Origin: Owenia fusiformis
Taxonomy: Eukaryota; Annelida; Polychaeta; Sabellida; Oweniidae
Assembly (NCBI GenBank): GCA_903813345.2
Contig: CAIIXF020000012.1
Location: 3,949,318-4,013,317, forward strand
Direction: 5' to 3'
DNA: 64,000 nucleotides
Of this stretch, positions 50,171 to 62,340 are shown in pieces (position 1 is the first letter of the stretch; every line of letters begins with the position of its first letter). A program made the position numbers and the translations under genes. The notes beneath the pieces were generated by a model. It was not told the DNA's origin. It worked only from the letters and a program-made list of their open reading frames with translations, and searched no databases.

Positions 50171-52807
50171 GTACATTTGTACATAAAGTAATTATGTGAT
50201 TCGATTTTTTAAATTTAGATCAAACCTGTGTCACTTGTTTTTTACATCCACAATTTACATATTTTTATATAATTTCATATAGAATATGGTCACAAGAAAA
50301 TACTGTATGTTTAATTTAGCTTTATGTCACATGTTTCATTGTGTTAAACTGTAAATTCCATAATTATTGTGGTTAATTTGAACAACTGAAATATTGTTAA
50401 AATGAAGGTGCTAAGATATCTTCTCGTGAACTGTATCAAAAGTTTTAATGTTAGTTTTTTGTACAATTTAGAACACATGATTCACATTTTTGTATTTTAT
50501 ACTTTGTATCTATAGTAATAGTTGATTCAGTTCTTCGCTTTGAATGTTTGTTTAGAATATCTCTAAATGTGCTTTTTTCAAATTGTGAATTCAAAGTGAT
50601 ATATTTCTCCCATGAGATCTGGCTCTACAATGCAAAACAAGATCTGTTCAAATTCATGAAATCTTTTTGATCTAAAATCTTTTTTTGGCTGAAAAATTCT
50701 TGTACGTGTATGTATTTCAGTAAAATATGCATAGTCAAATTACGATTATGTTTGAAAAAGTGACATTTGTGTCTAATTCTCCCTTTAAATACTTGCCATT
50801 ATAGTTACTATTTGATCGATAGATACTATTTGTCTGAAATTAGAATAATCAGAAAATATTCTTGAAAATAATAGTTTAGTTCCATTTTAGTTATTTAGAT
50901 GGCGCCAGTTTCAATAATAACTGCTTTTGGCGTTAAATGCCATAATTTGGTCAGTAAGCTGATCCATAAGTGTATTGAATTTTCCTCAGCAATGTTAATT
51001 TAACCATTTTCTCTATTTCGTAAAATATGAGAAACATCTTTGTGGTATTTTGTGCAGCATTTGGCATCTTATAACATTTGGCATCTGCTACAACATTTGG
51101 CATCTGCTACAACATTTGGCATCTCCATGTACTTCAACATTTGGAATCTATTGTACTATTGCATGTAGCTAAATGTATTGTATTGTCATATTACAGTAAA
51201 TATGTAACATAATACATAAACCCTTGTATAATATATAATATAACGAAATATTTGCTTTATGTTCATTTTCTGTTTTCAACACTGAATATCTTAGTGATTC
51301 TTGGAATGTTAAAGGATCGCAGAATTTTTTTTTCTCAAGCTGTTCAAAATTTATTTAATTTCTATGTCAAATTATGTTTCAGAATGTGTGTATATTATGT
51401 CTATATTTACAACTTCTAAACACCATCAAAATAAATTAACATCAGATGGATATTAAGATCCTAAAATGACAAAAATGCAGCATTTAAGAGGGGCAATAAA
51501 AACTGTTTTAAAGCTGGCTATCTCTCATATTGCACACAGCATGTTATTTCCCCTAAAGATAAAGAATAAAGATGCGACTTTTAAATCAAGTACTTTCTGT
51601 TTTTCACTAATAAGACACCATTCAAGGAATTATTTTATGCTAAAACATCTGGTGGAAATTCTGAAGGTTACTACGACAAAACCAGATTGCTCAACTCTCC
51701 ATATGGAATATTTTACACCGGATGTTTAACTCAGAACAGAATGGGTAATGATTTTTATCTTACCTAAAAAGTAAAGATATTGTCTACTTGACACATATGT
51801 GGTGGTGTCTCACTGTTCTTTCCTGTGCAATTTCAGACCAACTGATTGATGGACAGATTTGGAAAATGTTCATGTTACTTGGTACGGAAATCTAGGACTG
51901 AAATGTTTTTGTGTAAATTTGAATGTAGCCATTTTTGTTGATTTTTAGTGTGATATACATGTATTATCATGTTTGATATGAAAATTGAAAAAGTAAGATA
52001 CCCCTAAAGCTGTATTTTTACATCAATAGTACAGAATATCCACTGTGTACTTAGAGAATGATGCTTCTAAATTCTTCTTATTTTATTGTGGAGCTTCTGT
52101 TAGTGACATTTGAAAATGAAACTAATTGAACAAAACTAATGGATCAGTCTACAATTCTCCTTGGGGATACAATGGTGCATGTGTATTATCTTCCTTTATA
52201 AAACAAATATAATTCACATATTTCTATAGGGAATTTATCTAGCTTGTTTTTCCTCGTAGACTACTATAATTTTCTGAAGATCGAAATATTGTGGAAAATG
52301 AAAGAATTGCAAAGAATAGCAATAATGAAAATGGATAAAAGGGGAGGGGGTATATTGGGAAAAAGAAACCTGTAATTGAAAGTGGAAAACATTGTAAAGA
52401 ACAATTACATGAAAAGAATGAAATTTTATGGAAGGGCAATGGTTATTATAATGGAAGTCATCATGGAAAGTTCAGTCTTGCGCCTCAAGTCTTCGAGGGA
52501 GGGGGGGGGGCTAATGGGAAAACAGAAACAGAAATTTGGAATAGACAGCATTTGAAGGAGGAAGTCCATGAAAAATGATCTTACTGAATGGCATGAATTA
52601 ATAATAGAAGTATTTTTATTATGGAAAGTTTAGTTTTACATCAAGATCTCTGAACCTTCTCCCGTCTCCTGCCCTGTTTACTTCAACTCAAGCTCATAGA
52701 GTTGAGGTGTGTTGTAGGTGACAATCAGGGCTTCTGACAACATTTTGATGAAGTCCTCTTATGGGTTTTCATTTTGAAAATAGTCTTTTTCATAATAACA
52801 TTGATTA

Positions 52808-52935
52808 TTATGTCTCCAACATTTTTGTGGATGGTGTTCACTTTTTGACGTTTGACAGTCAACATTCTGCGGTCATTGCCTGTAACAAATGGCACCCAGG
52901 TGGTGACGGTTTGCATGTTAATGCTTTGTTTTATA
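52808..52935. mobile_element. GGTGGTGACAT-family MITE copy
   Basis: ATTATGTCTCCAACATTTTT through GGTGGTGACGGTTTGCATG, TTAATGCTTTGTTTT. Confidence 0.6.
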
Positions 52936-53610
52936 ATGGGTTGGGCAGATATAGCTAAGGCTTATGTAACATATTCTTGAAGGGTCCTTGGTCCACTTGA
53001 AAACAGAGAGCAAGATTGAAATTGATTTTAAATATCAGAGGTCTGGAATTCCTTATCCCTTGCAAAATATTCATTTCAGATTTTTATTTTCTTTATTTTA
53101 TGTGGTTGTCCATATATTAATATTAATATAACTCTTACCATCAAAATTATAGATAATCTACAAGAACAGACAAGTTCCATGATCTGATTAGGTTTTCGGC
53201 ATGCTGGGTAAATCACATCGCGCTTATTCTTATGATTACCTATAGGCTGAGACCATGCATTGATAACACATTGGGGTTAACTTTGAAGCCGCCCAGATGT
53301 TTTACATGAACTGGCTATAGAGGTAAAAAATAACAAGGCCTTTCCAGATGGTTTCTATGGCAATCACAAAAACATTTGTTTAACACATTTCCAGCTTTCC
53401 TTGATCACTAAAACATTAGTTGAAATTGTTTGATTCCAATGTTAGTCTGTCAATCTAACTAAAGTCAGTTGATTTTCTTGTTTTTGCAATCCTGGCTCAA
53501 CACTTGATACCCTGTGGCCAGTACCAATAAGATGAAGCTCTTAAAAAGGTGCAAAATATAATTCTTGAAAAGGGTACTTTGGTCTCAGATTCATTATGCA
53601 TTTTCATGTA

Positions 53611-53797
53611 AAGTAAACCTGTCTCATCTGAACACCACTGTGACTGGCTAGAAATGTTGGGATTGGCAGGTGTTTACATTTCAAATTTATTTTTGCAGGT
53701 GTTCAATTTTTATCATGAAAGTCTATGGTAGATTATTGGACCAATAAAGTGTTCACTATGAGAGGTGTTCAATATAGAGAGTGTTCAGGTTTCACTG
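53611..53797. mobile_element. CAGTAAAACCTG MITE copy
   Basis: AAGTAAACCTGTCTCATCTG through TTCAGGTTTCACTG, 187 bp. Confidence 0.7.
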
Positions 53798-54095
53798 CAA
53801 AGCATATATGACAACTCAAAGCAAATTTGATAAGATATTTTTATTTTGTTAAAAGATTCTTTACACTTATTTGTTAACAAGTAAACATAGTTTTCAACTT
53901 GTAGGAGTATCATGACCTTCAGAGGCCAGTCAAATATGTTGGGTTATATACTAACTTACCAACATATTGTCATACATGATATCTCACTCAATAAAGTTAA
54001 AATCTATGTTCATCAATATAATACAAATAAATGAAAGTTATAGTATAAACAAAGTATAGTAATTCCTTAAATATAACACCAGCTAAAAATGCATG

Positions 54096-54105
54096 TTTAT
54101 TTATT
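54096..54105 (-). terminator. Overlapping AATAAA signals, deiodinase 3' end
   Basis: Two overlapping AATAAA hexamers on the - strand, downstream of the candidate SECIS. Confidence 0.4.
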
Positions 54106-54214
54106 TAAGCTGAAGTATCATAGAGAACCTTGTGCCTATTTACTGAATTTTAAAAATGAAGTTGTGCTGTGCTTACAACTCAAATATATTTTCATTAAGT
54201 ACTAAAAGGGGTTT

Positions 54215-54290
54215 AATATTCTCCAATATAATGCAAGCTTTGTACTGCATTAATTTCATCATTATGTTATATTTATATATCGCCCATGGG
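54215..54290 (-). promoter_or_regulatory. Candidate SECIS element of the deiodinase
   Basis: On the - strand, ATGA (54259-54256) is followed by a 10-bp stem (AATTAATGCA pairing with TGCATTATATT, one bulged T), an apical loop holding AAA (54241-54239), and GGAG (54224-54221), which supplies the 3' GA of the non-Watson-Crick quartet. A short AT helix can form below an internal loop. It sits about 260 nt past the stop, with AATAAA about 115 nt further on. The order ATGA - stem - AA loop - GA fits eukaryotic SECIS geometry, but it was found by eye. Confidence 0.45.
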
Positions 54291-54519
54291 CATTTATCTT
54301 GATGAAAATTATAATTTTTTGCCCAAGTCAAGTTTCTCCATCAATGATTTAGCCAAATAGATAGCCAATAACTATTGACTTCATTTTCACAGTTGCTATC
54401 AAGAAAATGTTTGCACAAATATTTTTCGTAAAATTTAGGCGAGGCATGAGCCTCATGCATGGTTATGCAAAAGTTAATGTAAACTTTTTTCTACATTTTG
54501 TTTTATGTTTTTTTTTTGT

Positions 54520-55263
54520 TTATAAAGTTTTTTTCTGGTTTATCCAATCACAAATGTCATCTGTGGTAAAGCCAAACGGTCCAGGTTCCCCAATAAACTG
54601 AACAATACCATGTTGTATGATGACGAGTCTTTCAGGTAAAGCTCCGTAATGCCATATCGCTTGGTTCTCCATTGAGTCTACATATATCGGACATGGAACG
54701 TGCTCTTTTAAATGTTGAGCAGCATTTATGCGGTCTTCAAGTGATCTGTGTTGTTGAATTTTAACTTTGTCATTATACGCCCACCCATCAGTCGCATGAA
54801 CTTCCATTATGTAAACGAATATGAAATCAGCAAAATCACAATGCCGTTCAATCATATCCACGATATCGCCCATATGAGCCATCATTGCGTTTCAGGAAGC
54901 GCTTCCAAATATCATCACCAGGGGTTTCAAGGTCATTAAATCATGCAGACGACACACAGATTTATCTGATAATTTTGTCAAGGTCAAATCCGGAGCTTCA
55001 CAAGAGATTTTTGCAGTTTGAAACTCCAGTTGTCTTAACCATAAATATTTATATTTAATCATTTCTAAGTTGAAATAATTAAGATCCTCTTGTTTTAGCA
55101 GGCTTGGCTTCCCTCTGTGAGCTAAATCCGTCACTTTTGTATAAATCATTCTCTTGAATGGCGGTATCAGACACAGTAGCCTTAGAGTCACACAAGCAAT
55201 TGTTATAATAGAAAACTTCACTGATAATTTTGAATATTTTAGTATCTTTGTCACAAAATCCAT
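54520..55263 (-). CDS. Iodothyronine deiodinase (selenoprotein, single exon)
   Basis: Deiodinases remove iodine from thyroid hormones through a selenocysteine in a thioredoxin-like fold. Reading the in-frame TGA at 54894-54892 as Sec gives 247 aa, normal for the family (about 250-280). There is an N-terminal membrane segment (about residues 13-33), a conserved EAPDL (about 89-93), the active site FGSASU with Sec at 124, then FIFVYIMEVHATDGWAY, QHRSLEDRINAA with its conserved His, and a C-terminal segment with YGALPERLVII and GPFGFTTDDICDWI. All are recognisable against vertebrate DIO proteins (EAHASDGWAF, QHRSLEDR). The residues after Sec (NAMMAHMG) differ from the usual proline-containing sequence. 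No intron is needed. A standard gene caller would cut this protein in two at the TGA. Orthology to DIO1, 2 or 3 is not decidable here. Confidence 0.93.
54892..54894 (-). other. In-frame TGA read as selenocysteine
   Basis: TGA lies between TTT GGA AGC GCT TCC and AAC GCA ATG, at the exact position of the catalytic Sec of deiodinases. Strong family similarity on both sides argues against a nonsense mutation. Confidence 0.92.
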
Positions 55264-56606
55264 GGTGCAGAATATTCATCTAGTCTCTTGATTGTGATGT
55301 GATCGTACCATCATGTTTCAAGGTGAATGGATCGAAAAATGTGTTAACAGACACCTGGTAAATTGGGTTATAAAAGATCAAAATCTAAATAATGTGACAA
55401 TTACGATTCAAGGTTATAAGCATAAATACATACAAATAGGTGAACAGTCTATGATTCATAGTATATTGTCAACAGTATACAGGTTCACGTGCACCGCACA
55501 TGTATGATGGTATTTTGAAAGAATATAAAAAATGATTGTTAAGTTGTTAACCTTGACATATCATGTAAATAGTAGACACCGTGAGGGTGACACACTTATA
55601 TCAGAAATTTGTAATTTGTATGTTAATCATATGAATGTAACTCTCTTTTATTTAAGAGGTAAATAAATTATCCATACATCGAACATACAATACATATTTG
55701 ATATTGTTTAGCATATTTATATGAGCTGTTTATACATATCAGGGGGGGGGTTCCCAGAAATCAAGGGGAAGGCAGAAATTCAATTGGGCCCCAATTTTTA
55801 AATTTTCTTTACAATTATGCTCAAAATTAGAAAATAATGCCCACTAATGTCAGTCAGCCAGCTAAGGTTGAAAATATGATTGCCACAATTAAAAAAATAA
55901 TAAATAAAAAAATTGAAATTCAGTCCAATTTGCCAAATGGGAAATTAATTTTCCCAAGTTCATTGTCTAGAATGAAAAGTGATTGCCCTTGGCAGTCAGG
56001 TACCCAAGATTTTCAAACCAAAAGGAGCATATATCAGATATATTCTGACTCATCCTTTAGTATATTGGCAATGATAACAATGGGCAATTCTTTTCATTGC
56101 CAACATACAAAAGTGATTGGCAGTCAGGCTGTTGAGAACCCAGATGGGGATCCTGACTCATCCTTCAACATATTGGCAATCATTGCATTGCCCAATGGGC
56201 AATTCTTTTTTCCAAGTCCATTGCCAAGTGTGAAAAGTGATTGCCACTGGCTGTATAGCTGTTAATTTCAAACCTCTTTTAGAGAAAACATGAGTCTATG
56301 AATGTTGAGAAAAAAACTATTTTAGGTTTGAGTTCTACAAAAACAGGATTGTTTGTTTTTCTAATTATTTAAAGATTCGGGTTAATAGAACCAAAGTAAT
56401 ATAGTGGCACATACACTCCCTCCACAAGTTTGACAACCTGAATTTATTATTTGATAGCATACCAATGCCTGTTAATGTTGGAATCTTAATTTTGTTCTGA
56501 CCTTAATAACAATAGTTAAGAAATACATGTAAATAACAAATTTGAAATTTTTTTAAATTATTTAAATTACCAAACATAAATAGTCTTTAATAAGAGATCC
56601 AAAATG
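55264..56606. other. Upstream of the deiodinase
   Basis: No second gene or clear core promoter recognised. 55837-56265 is an open stretch with duplicated phrases (TTGCCAAATGGG, AGTGATTGCC) that looks like a decayed direct repeat rather than a gene. Confidence 0.5.
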
Positions 56607-58356
56607 GGAACTTCCAGTTGCCAAACTTGTGAAGGGGAGTGTAAGTACGTAATTAAACAAACTTATGGAGGGGAGTGTAAGTACGTAATTAAACATACCA
56701 GTTGCCAAACTTATGGAGGGGAGTGTAAGTACGTAATTAAACATATCAGTTGCCAAACTTGTGAAGGGGAGTGTAAGTACGTAATTAAACATATCAGTTG
56801 CCAAACTTATGGAGGGGAGTGTAAGTACGTAATTAAACATATCAGTTGCCAAACTTATGAACGGGAGTGTAAGTACGTAATTAAACATATCAGTTGCCGA
56901 ACTTATGGAGGGGAGTGTAAGTACGTAATTAAACATATCAGTTGCCAAACTTATGAAGGGGAGTGTAAGTACGTAATTAAACATATCAGTTGCCAAACTT
57001 ATGGAGGGGAGTGTAAGTACCTAATTAAACATATCAGTTGCCAAACTTATGGAGGGGAGTATAAGTACGTAATTAAACATATCAGTTGCCAAACTTATGA
57101 AGGGGAGTGTAAGTACGTAATTAAACATATCAGTTGCCGAACTTATGGAGGGGAGTGTAAGTACGTAATTAAACATATCAGTTGCCAAACTTATGAAGGG
57201 GAGTGTAAGTACGTAATTAAACATATCAGTTGCCAAACTTATGAAGGGGAGTGTAAGTACGTAATTAAACATATCAGTTGCCAAACTTATGAAGGGGAGT
57301 GTAAGTACGTAATTAAACATATCAGTTGCCGAACTTATGGAGGGGAGTGTAAGTACGTAATTAAACATATCAGTTGCCAAACTTATGAAGGGGAGTGTAA
57401 GTACGTAATTAAACATATCAGTTGCCAAACTTATGAAGGGGAGTGTAAGTACGTAATTAAACATATCAGTTGCCAAACTTATGGGGGGGTGTAAGTACGT
57501 AATTAAACTTCCAGTTGCCAAACTTATGGAGGGGAGTGTAAGTACGTAATTAAACTTCCAGTTGCCAAACTTATGGGGGGGAGTGTAAGTACGTAATTAA
57601 ACATATCAGTTGCCAAACTTATGAAGGGGAGTGTAAGTACGTAATTAAACATATCAGTTGCCAAACTTATGGGGGGGTGTAAGTACGTAATTAAACTTCC
57701 AGTTGCCAAACTTATGGAGGGGAGTGTAAGTACGTAATTAAACATATCAGTTGCCAAACTTATGAAGGGGAGTGTAAGTACGTAATTAAACATATCAGTT
57801 GCCGAACTTATGGAGGGTAGTGTAAGTACGTAATTTAACATATCAGTTGCCAAACTTATGGAGGGGAGTGTAAGTACGTAATTAAACATATCAGTTGCCA
57901 AACTTATGGAGGAGAGTGTAAGTACGTAATTAAACATATCAGTTGCCAAATTTATGGAGGGGAGTGTAAGTACGTAATTAAACAAACTTATGGAGGGGAG
58001 TGTAAGTACGTAATTAAACTTCCAGTTGCCAAACTTATGAAGGGGAGTGTAAGTACGTAATTAAACATATCAGTTGCCAAACTTATGAAGGGGAGTGTAA
58101 GTACGTAATTAAACATATCAGTTGCCAAACTTATGGAGGGGAGTGTAAGTACGTAATTAAACTTCCAGTTGCCAAACTTATGGAGGGGAGTGTAAGTACG
58201 TAATTAAACATATCAGTTGCCAAACTTATGGAGGGGAGTGTAAGTACGTAATTAAACTTCCAGTTGCCAAACTTATGGAGGGGAGTGTAAGTACCTAATT
58301 AAACATATCAGTTGCCAAACTTATGAAGGGGAGTGTAAGTACGTAATTAAACATAT
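56607..58356 (+). repeat. 48-bp minisatellite, about 36 copies
   Basis: Unit CAGTTGCCAAACTTATGGAG, GGGAGTGTAAGTACGTAATT, AAACATAT. Variants: CTTC for ATAT before CAGTTGCC, units lacking that segment, GGGGGGGTGT, and GAA for GGA. Because 48 is 16 codons, long ORFs appear on both strands (296 codons +, up to 166 codons -) without evidence of coding. Confidence 0.96.
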
Positions 58357-58607
58357 CTTGGAGTTATCTGAATCTAAATCATTTCCAGTGTAATAAATGC
58401 CAATTCAATGTTGCAAGTAACTTGTCAATAAATGTAAACATTGTAAAGTTTTTGTGTATTCTGGATGATTTACTAGCAGTAAGAATTTCCATTTCCTGCA
58501 CTGCCTGAAGCCTTAAATAAAACAATTTGGGAGCTGATAAGTTCTTTTTATACTGTACAGCATAGTATTATGTCACTAGCAAGGGCAGTCAGGATCTATA
58601 ACCAGAA

Positions 58608-58688
58608 ATAGGTGAGGCAAATTTCAATAGGTGAGGCAAATATAAGAGGCAAATATAAATAGGTGAGGCAAATTGAAAAAGGTGAGGA
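58608..58688. repeat. AATAGGTGAGGCAAATT short array
   Basis: Four to five imperfect copies; a better preserved array of the same unit is at 62258-62340. Confidence 0.75.
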
Positions 58689-59349
58689 ATTGTTAAATCA
58701 ACAAGACAAATGTGTCAAAAGGGGTTATAATACTATTGTTGAAAGATTGTTTCAGTAAATATTTTTTGTAAAATTTTGTAAAATGATATACAATGGACAA
58801 GGGTCTATCCAAATATTCAGATGAAAATGCTTTCATTTTTTGAGATTTTTTCATACATCCCTCTCATCTTTTCAGAACATAAATTGGTACTATTATTGGA
58901 CAGTTTACAATGGACTTTTTCAATTGAAAAATAACTGAATACAGTCATTGAAAGAGCTTGAATACAAGAGGTAAGTTATTGTTTGACTTTCATTACAAAA
59001 AATATTAGTCATTTGGAAATCATAAATCTTATCTCAATTCTTTTTTCAGAAAATAAAGTTATAATATTGTATTAACAGAAACATTGCATGCTTTTTTATT
59101 TAACAGATTGCTTCCGATATTTTACACTCTGTATTCTTTGTTGTTCCTTTAATTCACTGCACAATTTTCTCTTCTTTGTTACCACTTTAATGAAAGGTTA
59201 ATGGGCTTTCAGAGTTCCTTTAATTAACATTTACAGAGTTGGCATATTCTAATATTTGAATTGTATTGAGTTCTCAAAGCTATATTACTCATTCAGTGCT
59301 GTGTTTGTTATTAGCATATGACACAATATTATGACGTGGGATTAGAGAG

Positions 59350-59755
59350 AAACAATTTTGGATAATTGAAATTGTAATATTAGATATGCCAGTAATATGG
59401 GCACATTTTGCTTTGTGTTACTCAAACGCCCATTTGGAAATTGATCATTTTACCCAATTTTTGATAATTAAAATAAAAATGCGTCAGAAGAGTACAAAAT
59501 TAATGTTAAATGTTGACTGAAGGACTAACAATTTTGGATAATTGAAATTGTAATATTAGATATCCCAGTAATATGGGCACACTTTGCTTTTTGTTAACAA
59601 GGATGTCTATCAAGATCGAGATAGATGTCCTTGGTGTTACTCAGACGCGCGCCCATTTGGAAATTGATCATTTTACCCAATTTTTTGATAATTAAAATAA
59701 AAATGTGTCAGACGAGTACAAAATTAATGTTAAATGTTGACTGAAAGACTAAATA
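59350..59755. repeat. Tandem duplication of about 175 bp with a hairpin insertion in copy 2
   Basis: Both copies start ACAATTTTGGATAATTGAAA and end TGTTGACTGAA(A/G)GACTAA. Copy 2 has about 45 extra bp (59599-59640) with arms CAAGGATGTCTATC / GATAGATGTCCTTG, next to a repeated TGTT. Confidence 0.8.
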
Positions 59756-60524
59756 AATGCATCTCTGTGTTCTAAAATCTAAACTTAATATTTGACAGAA
59801 ATTGAGATATTATATCAAATACTTGTATATCAAATTAAGATTTAGAAATGTCCAAATTCATCAAAATTCAGATTTTTGCCAGATAATTGAAAGGTCAAAG
59901 GATTGTACTGAAATAATAGTAAGGACTATTGTATGTATGTATTATTTATTTGGACAACAAGCATGGACATAAAATGTTGTCAGAATTTTTTTTTTTTTAA
60001 ATTGTGACAATAATATTTTGTAAAACTCTTCTAATAGTATAGTTTCCATATAGCTTTTGAAATCTCGCTAAATCTCGTTTTTCGTGAGATTTTAAGAGAC
60101 TTGCATATTAGATCTCTAATGACTTACATTACCTTCTTTTGAATGGTATATTTGAATTCAGTGGAATGTTTTCTCCTAAAATAGCTTTGATTTACACAGT
60201 TATGTAATTTGAATAATTTTCTATGACAATTTAAAAAAAGTTGGGCCAAATGTCCATAGATGCAATGCTAAAATTCTTTAAAACCGTGGATTATTTGTAT
60301 GTCAATCAACATTAGCATGTTTAATCACAACATGTTCATAAACAGGGTCATCATGTGGTATATCATTCAAGTTTTATACAGATTCAACAAACACACTTTG
60401 ATAAATCATGAAATTAAGCCACTTTTCCAAGATTTTAGCATGTAAGTGAATGGAGCTCTAGCCAGAGTTAAAAGCTGAATAAAAGATGGCAGCACGAGAT
60501 TTCATTGATTTTTCTGCTATTTAG

Positions 60525-60665
60525 AAACTATCCTATTTGAACACTACTGGAACCAGCCAAAAAGTGTTCAGATTGGCAGGTGTTCACTTTTTGAGGTTTT
60601 TTTACAAGTCTATAATTGCAGATATGGGACTGAAAAACTGTTCACATTGGGAGGTATTCAGATTT
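60525..60665. mobile_element. Partial CAGTAAAACCTG MITE
   Basis: CTATCCTATTTGAACACTAC, AAAGTGTTCAGATTGGCAGG and GTTCACATTGGGAGG match the family interior; the termini are eroded. Confidence 0.6.
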
Positions 60666-62257
60666 AATTATTCAGCCTTTAACGTAATTTGTAATATGGC
60701 ATTATGCTCGATTAAGATGTCTATCTCATATTTTCCTCCCATATGTAATATTTGTTATAATTTGGCATATTCCACTTAATTCATTTAATCATGAGGCTCC
60801 CTTTTAAGAGCTGCGTTTTGGGAGTATGATAACCTTTAGAGAATTTTAACTTATATGACTAAATTGCTTTTCCTAAAAAGGATTAAGGACACTACATGGA
60901 TCGATACAATAGTAAGCAATTTACATGGAATAATGATATATTAGACTAGCTTTTTATAATTAGACTAATGGAAGAACAAAATATAAACGAAGCCGACACG
61001 ATTTTAATCATCAATCTCATACAAAAAAGTAACCTCTAAACTTCATAGGGTTAAATTGTATTGTTATCTAAAATTTTATCTTGTTCTTTTGAGTCATTCC
61101 CTTATTGAAGTCAATGTGACAAAACCAGGAATTCTTCAATAACTGTAAAAATCTATATTTAAAGCACCTTCCAATGATCCCACTGGATTTCTAATTAACT
61201 GTCAAATACTATTGACTGCCAAGTTAATAATTTTAATAGTCTCAAACACACGTTCTTCAGTTTCATATGTCGTCTTAATATTGTCAATGCTTAATTATTA
61301 ATGACGTTATTCATAGTCAATTTTTATTGATTTTTCCCATATAGTGTTCCGCATGGTGTTTTGGATTCTTTGTCTTCTAGAGAGTCGTGCACAATAGCTC
61401 AGCAGGGGTAATTGGAGGCTAGCCCCGAATACTAAGAAAATACAATACGGAGGTGGTTAACCAATGTACCCGGGTGAATAATACCATGGATATGTAAAAC
61501 AAAAAATAAAGCAAAAAGGGTTGGAATTAGCGAGGAATAATGTAAGTAGCGTATTGTTGATGTTCCAAATTGTCCAAAAATATCTGAGAATTACTTATGT
61601 TTGGTTTAAAATTTAGAGAAAAACTGGCAAAGAATAATCCCAAACATAATCAGACAATACAGTGTTGATTTGTTACATTTAAAGGGCAAATATTTCACAC
61701 TGTGAAAGAATTGACAGTCAATGGAATTGTCAACATTCAAATAATATAAATATCAAAATAAATACTTGAAAACATGATGTATAGTGTGTAAACAAGTGAT
61801 CCATAATAAAATGAAAATTCTTTTTCAATTTTTATTGAGATAAAAAAACTCAAACATATAAAACAGTTTACTTATAATTCTACATGATTCATAGTGCTTT
61901 TGGTAAGAAAATAAGGAAAATTCTTGATTCAGAGGTTGAATTGATCCTTTGTGTCTGACGATAATATAAAAATAATATGATTCATTGCTATTTGGACAGG
62001 AAATCTGGAAGCTTGATAATATTAGATTTTAACCGGATCTAAAACTGATCTTATCGCTATCATATGGGAATCGTATGGTAATGAAACGGAAAACATGGGA
62101 TCAAAAACTGACAGCAATAAATTTAGGTTTGTAAATGAATGAAAGAAGAATAAGGGGAGGTTAAGTTACCCTAGAATAAAGGAAGGGTAAACCACCCTTC
62201 TTTCTTTTTTTCTCTAAACCTTTGGTTCTCAGGGTTATATGCTAGCCAGGATCAAAA

Positions 62258-62340
62258 ATAGGTGAGGCAAATTAAAATAGGTGAGGCAAATTAAAATAGG
62301 TGAGGCAAAATCAAATAGGTGAGGCAAAATCAAATAGAAG
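62258..62340. repeat. 21-bp AATAGGTGAGGCAAATTAA array
   Basis: Four copies, nearly identical. Confidence 0.85.

Larger units (their letters stand above)
48301..54095. other. Septin 3' region and intergenic DNA
   Basis: AT-rich. It holds irregular ACATGGATATATAAAAC-type repeats (about 49080-49520), a 33-bp array (50039-50170), a GGTGGTGACAT-family copy (52808-52935) and a TA-type MITE (53611-53797). No coding sequence recognised. The septin 3' end probably falls somewhere in 48.3-51.5 kb. Confidence 0.6.

Noticed and set aside
54336-54384. Second SECIS-like hairpin (ATGA at 54384, GGAG at 54339) closer to the deiodinase stop
   Set aside because: The stem is short and the AA lies on the 3' side of the loop, unlike eukaryotic SECIS; the 54215-54290 candidate fits better.
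54520-54885. Separate 121-codon protein beginning after the TGA
   Set aside because: It is the C-terminal half of the deiodinase; family alignment continues through the TGA as selenocysteine.
55837-56265. 142-codon + ORF upstream of the deiodinase
   Set aside because: Internally repeated phrases, no recognised domain, and low-complexity AT-rich start; a decayed repeat is more likely.
56562-57985. Long ORFs on both strands (up to 296 codons) with repeated CKYVIKHISCQTYGGE or MFNYVLTLPSISLATD peptides
   Set aside because: They follow directly from a 48-bp minisatellite divisible by 3; both strands are open equally, and no start context, splice sites or family similarity supports coding.
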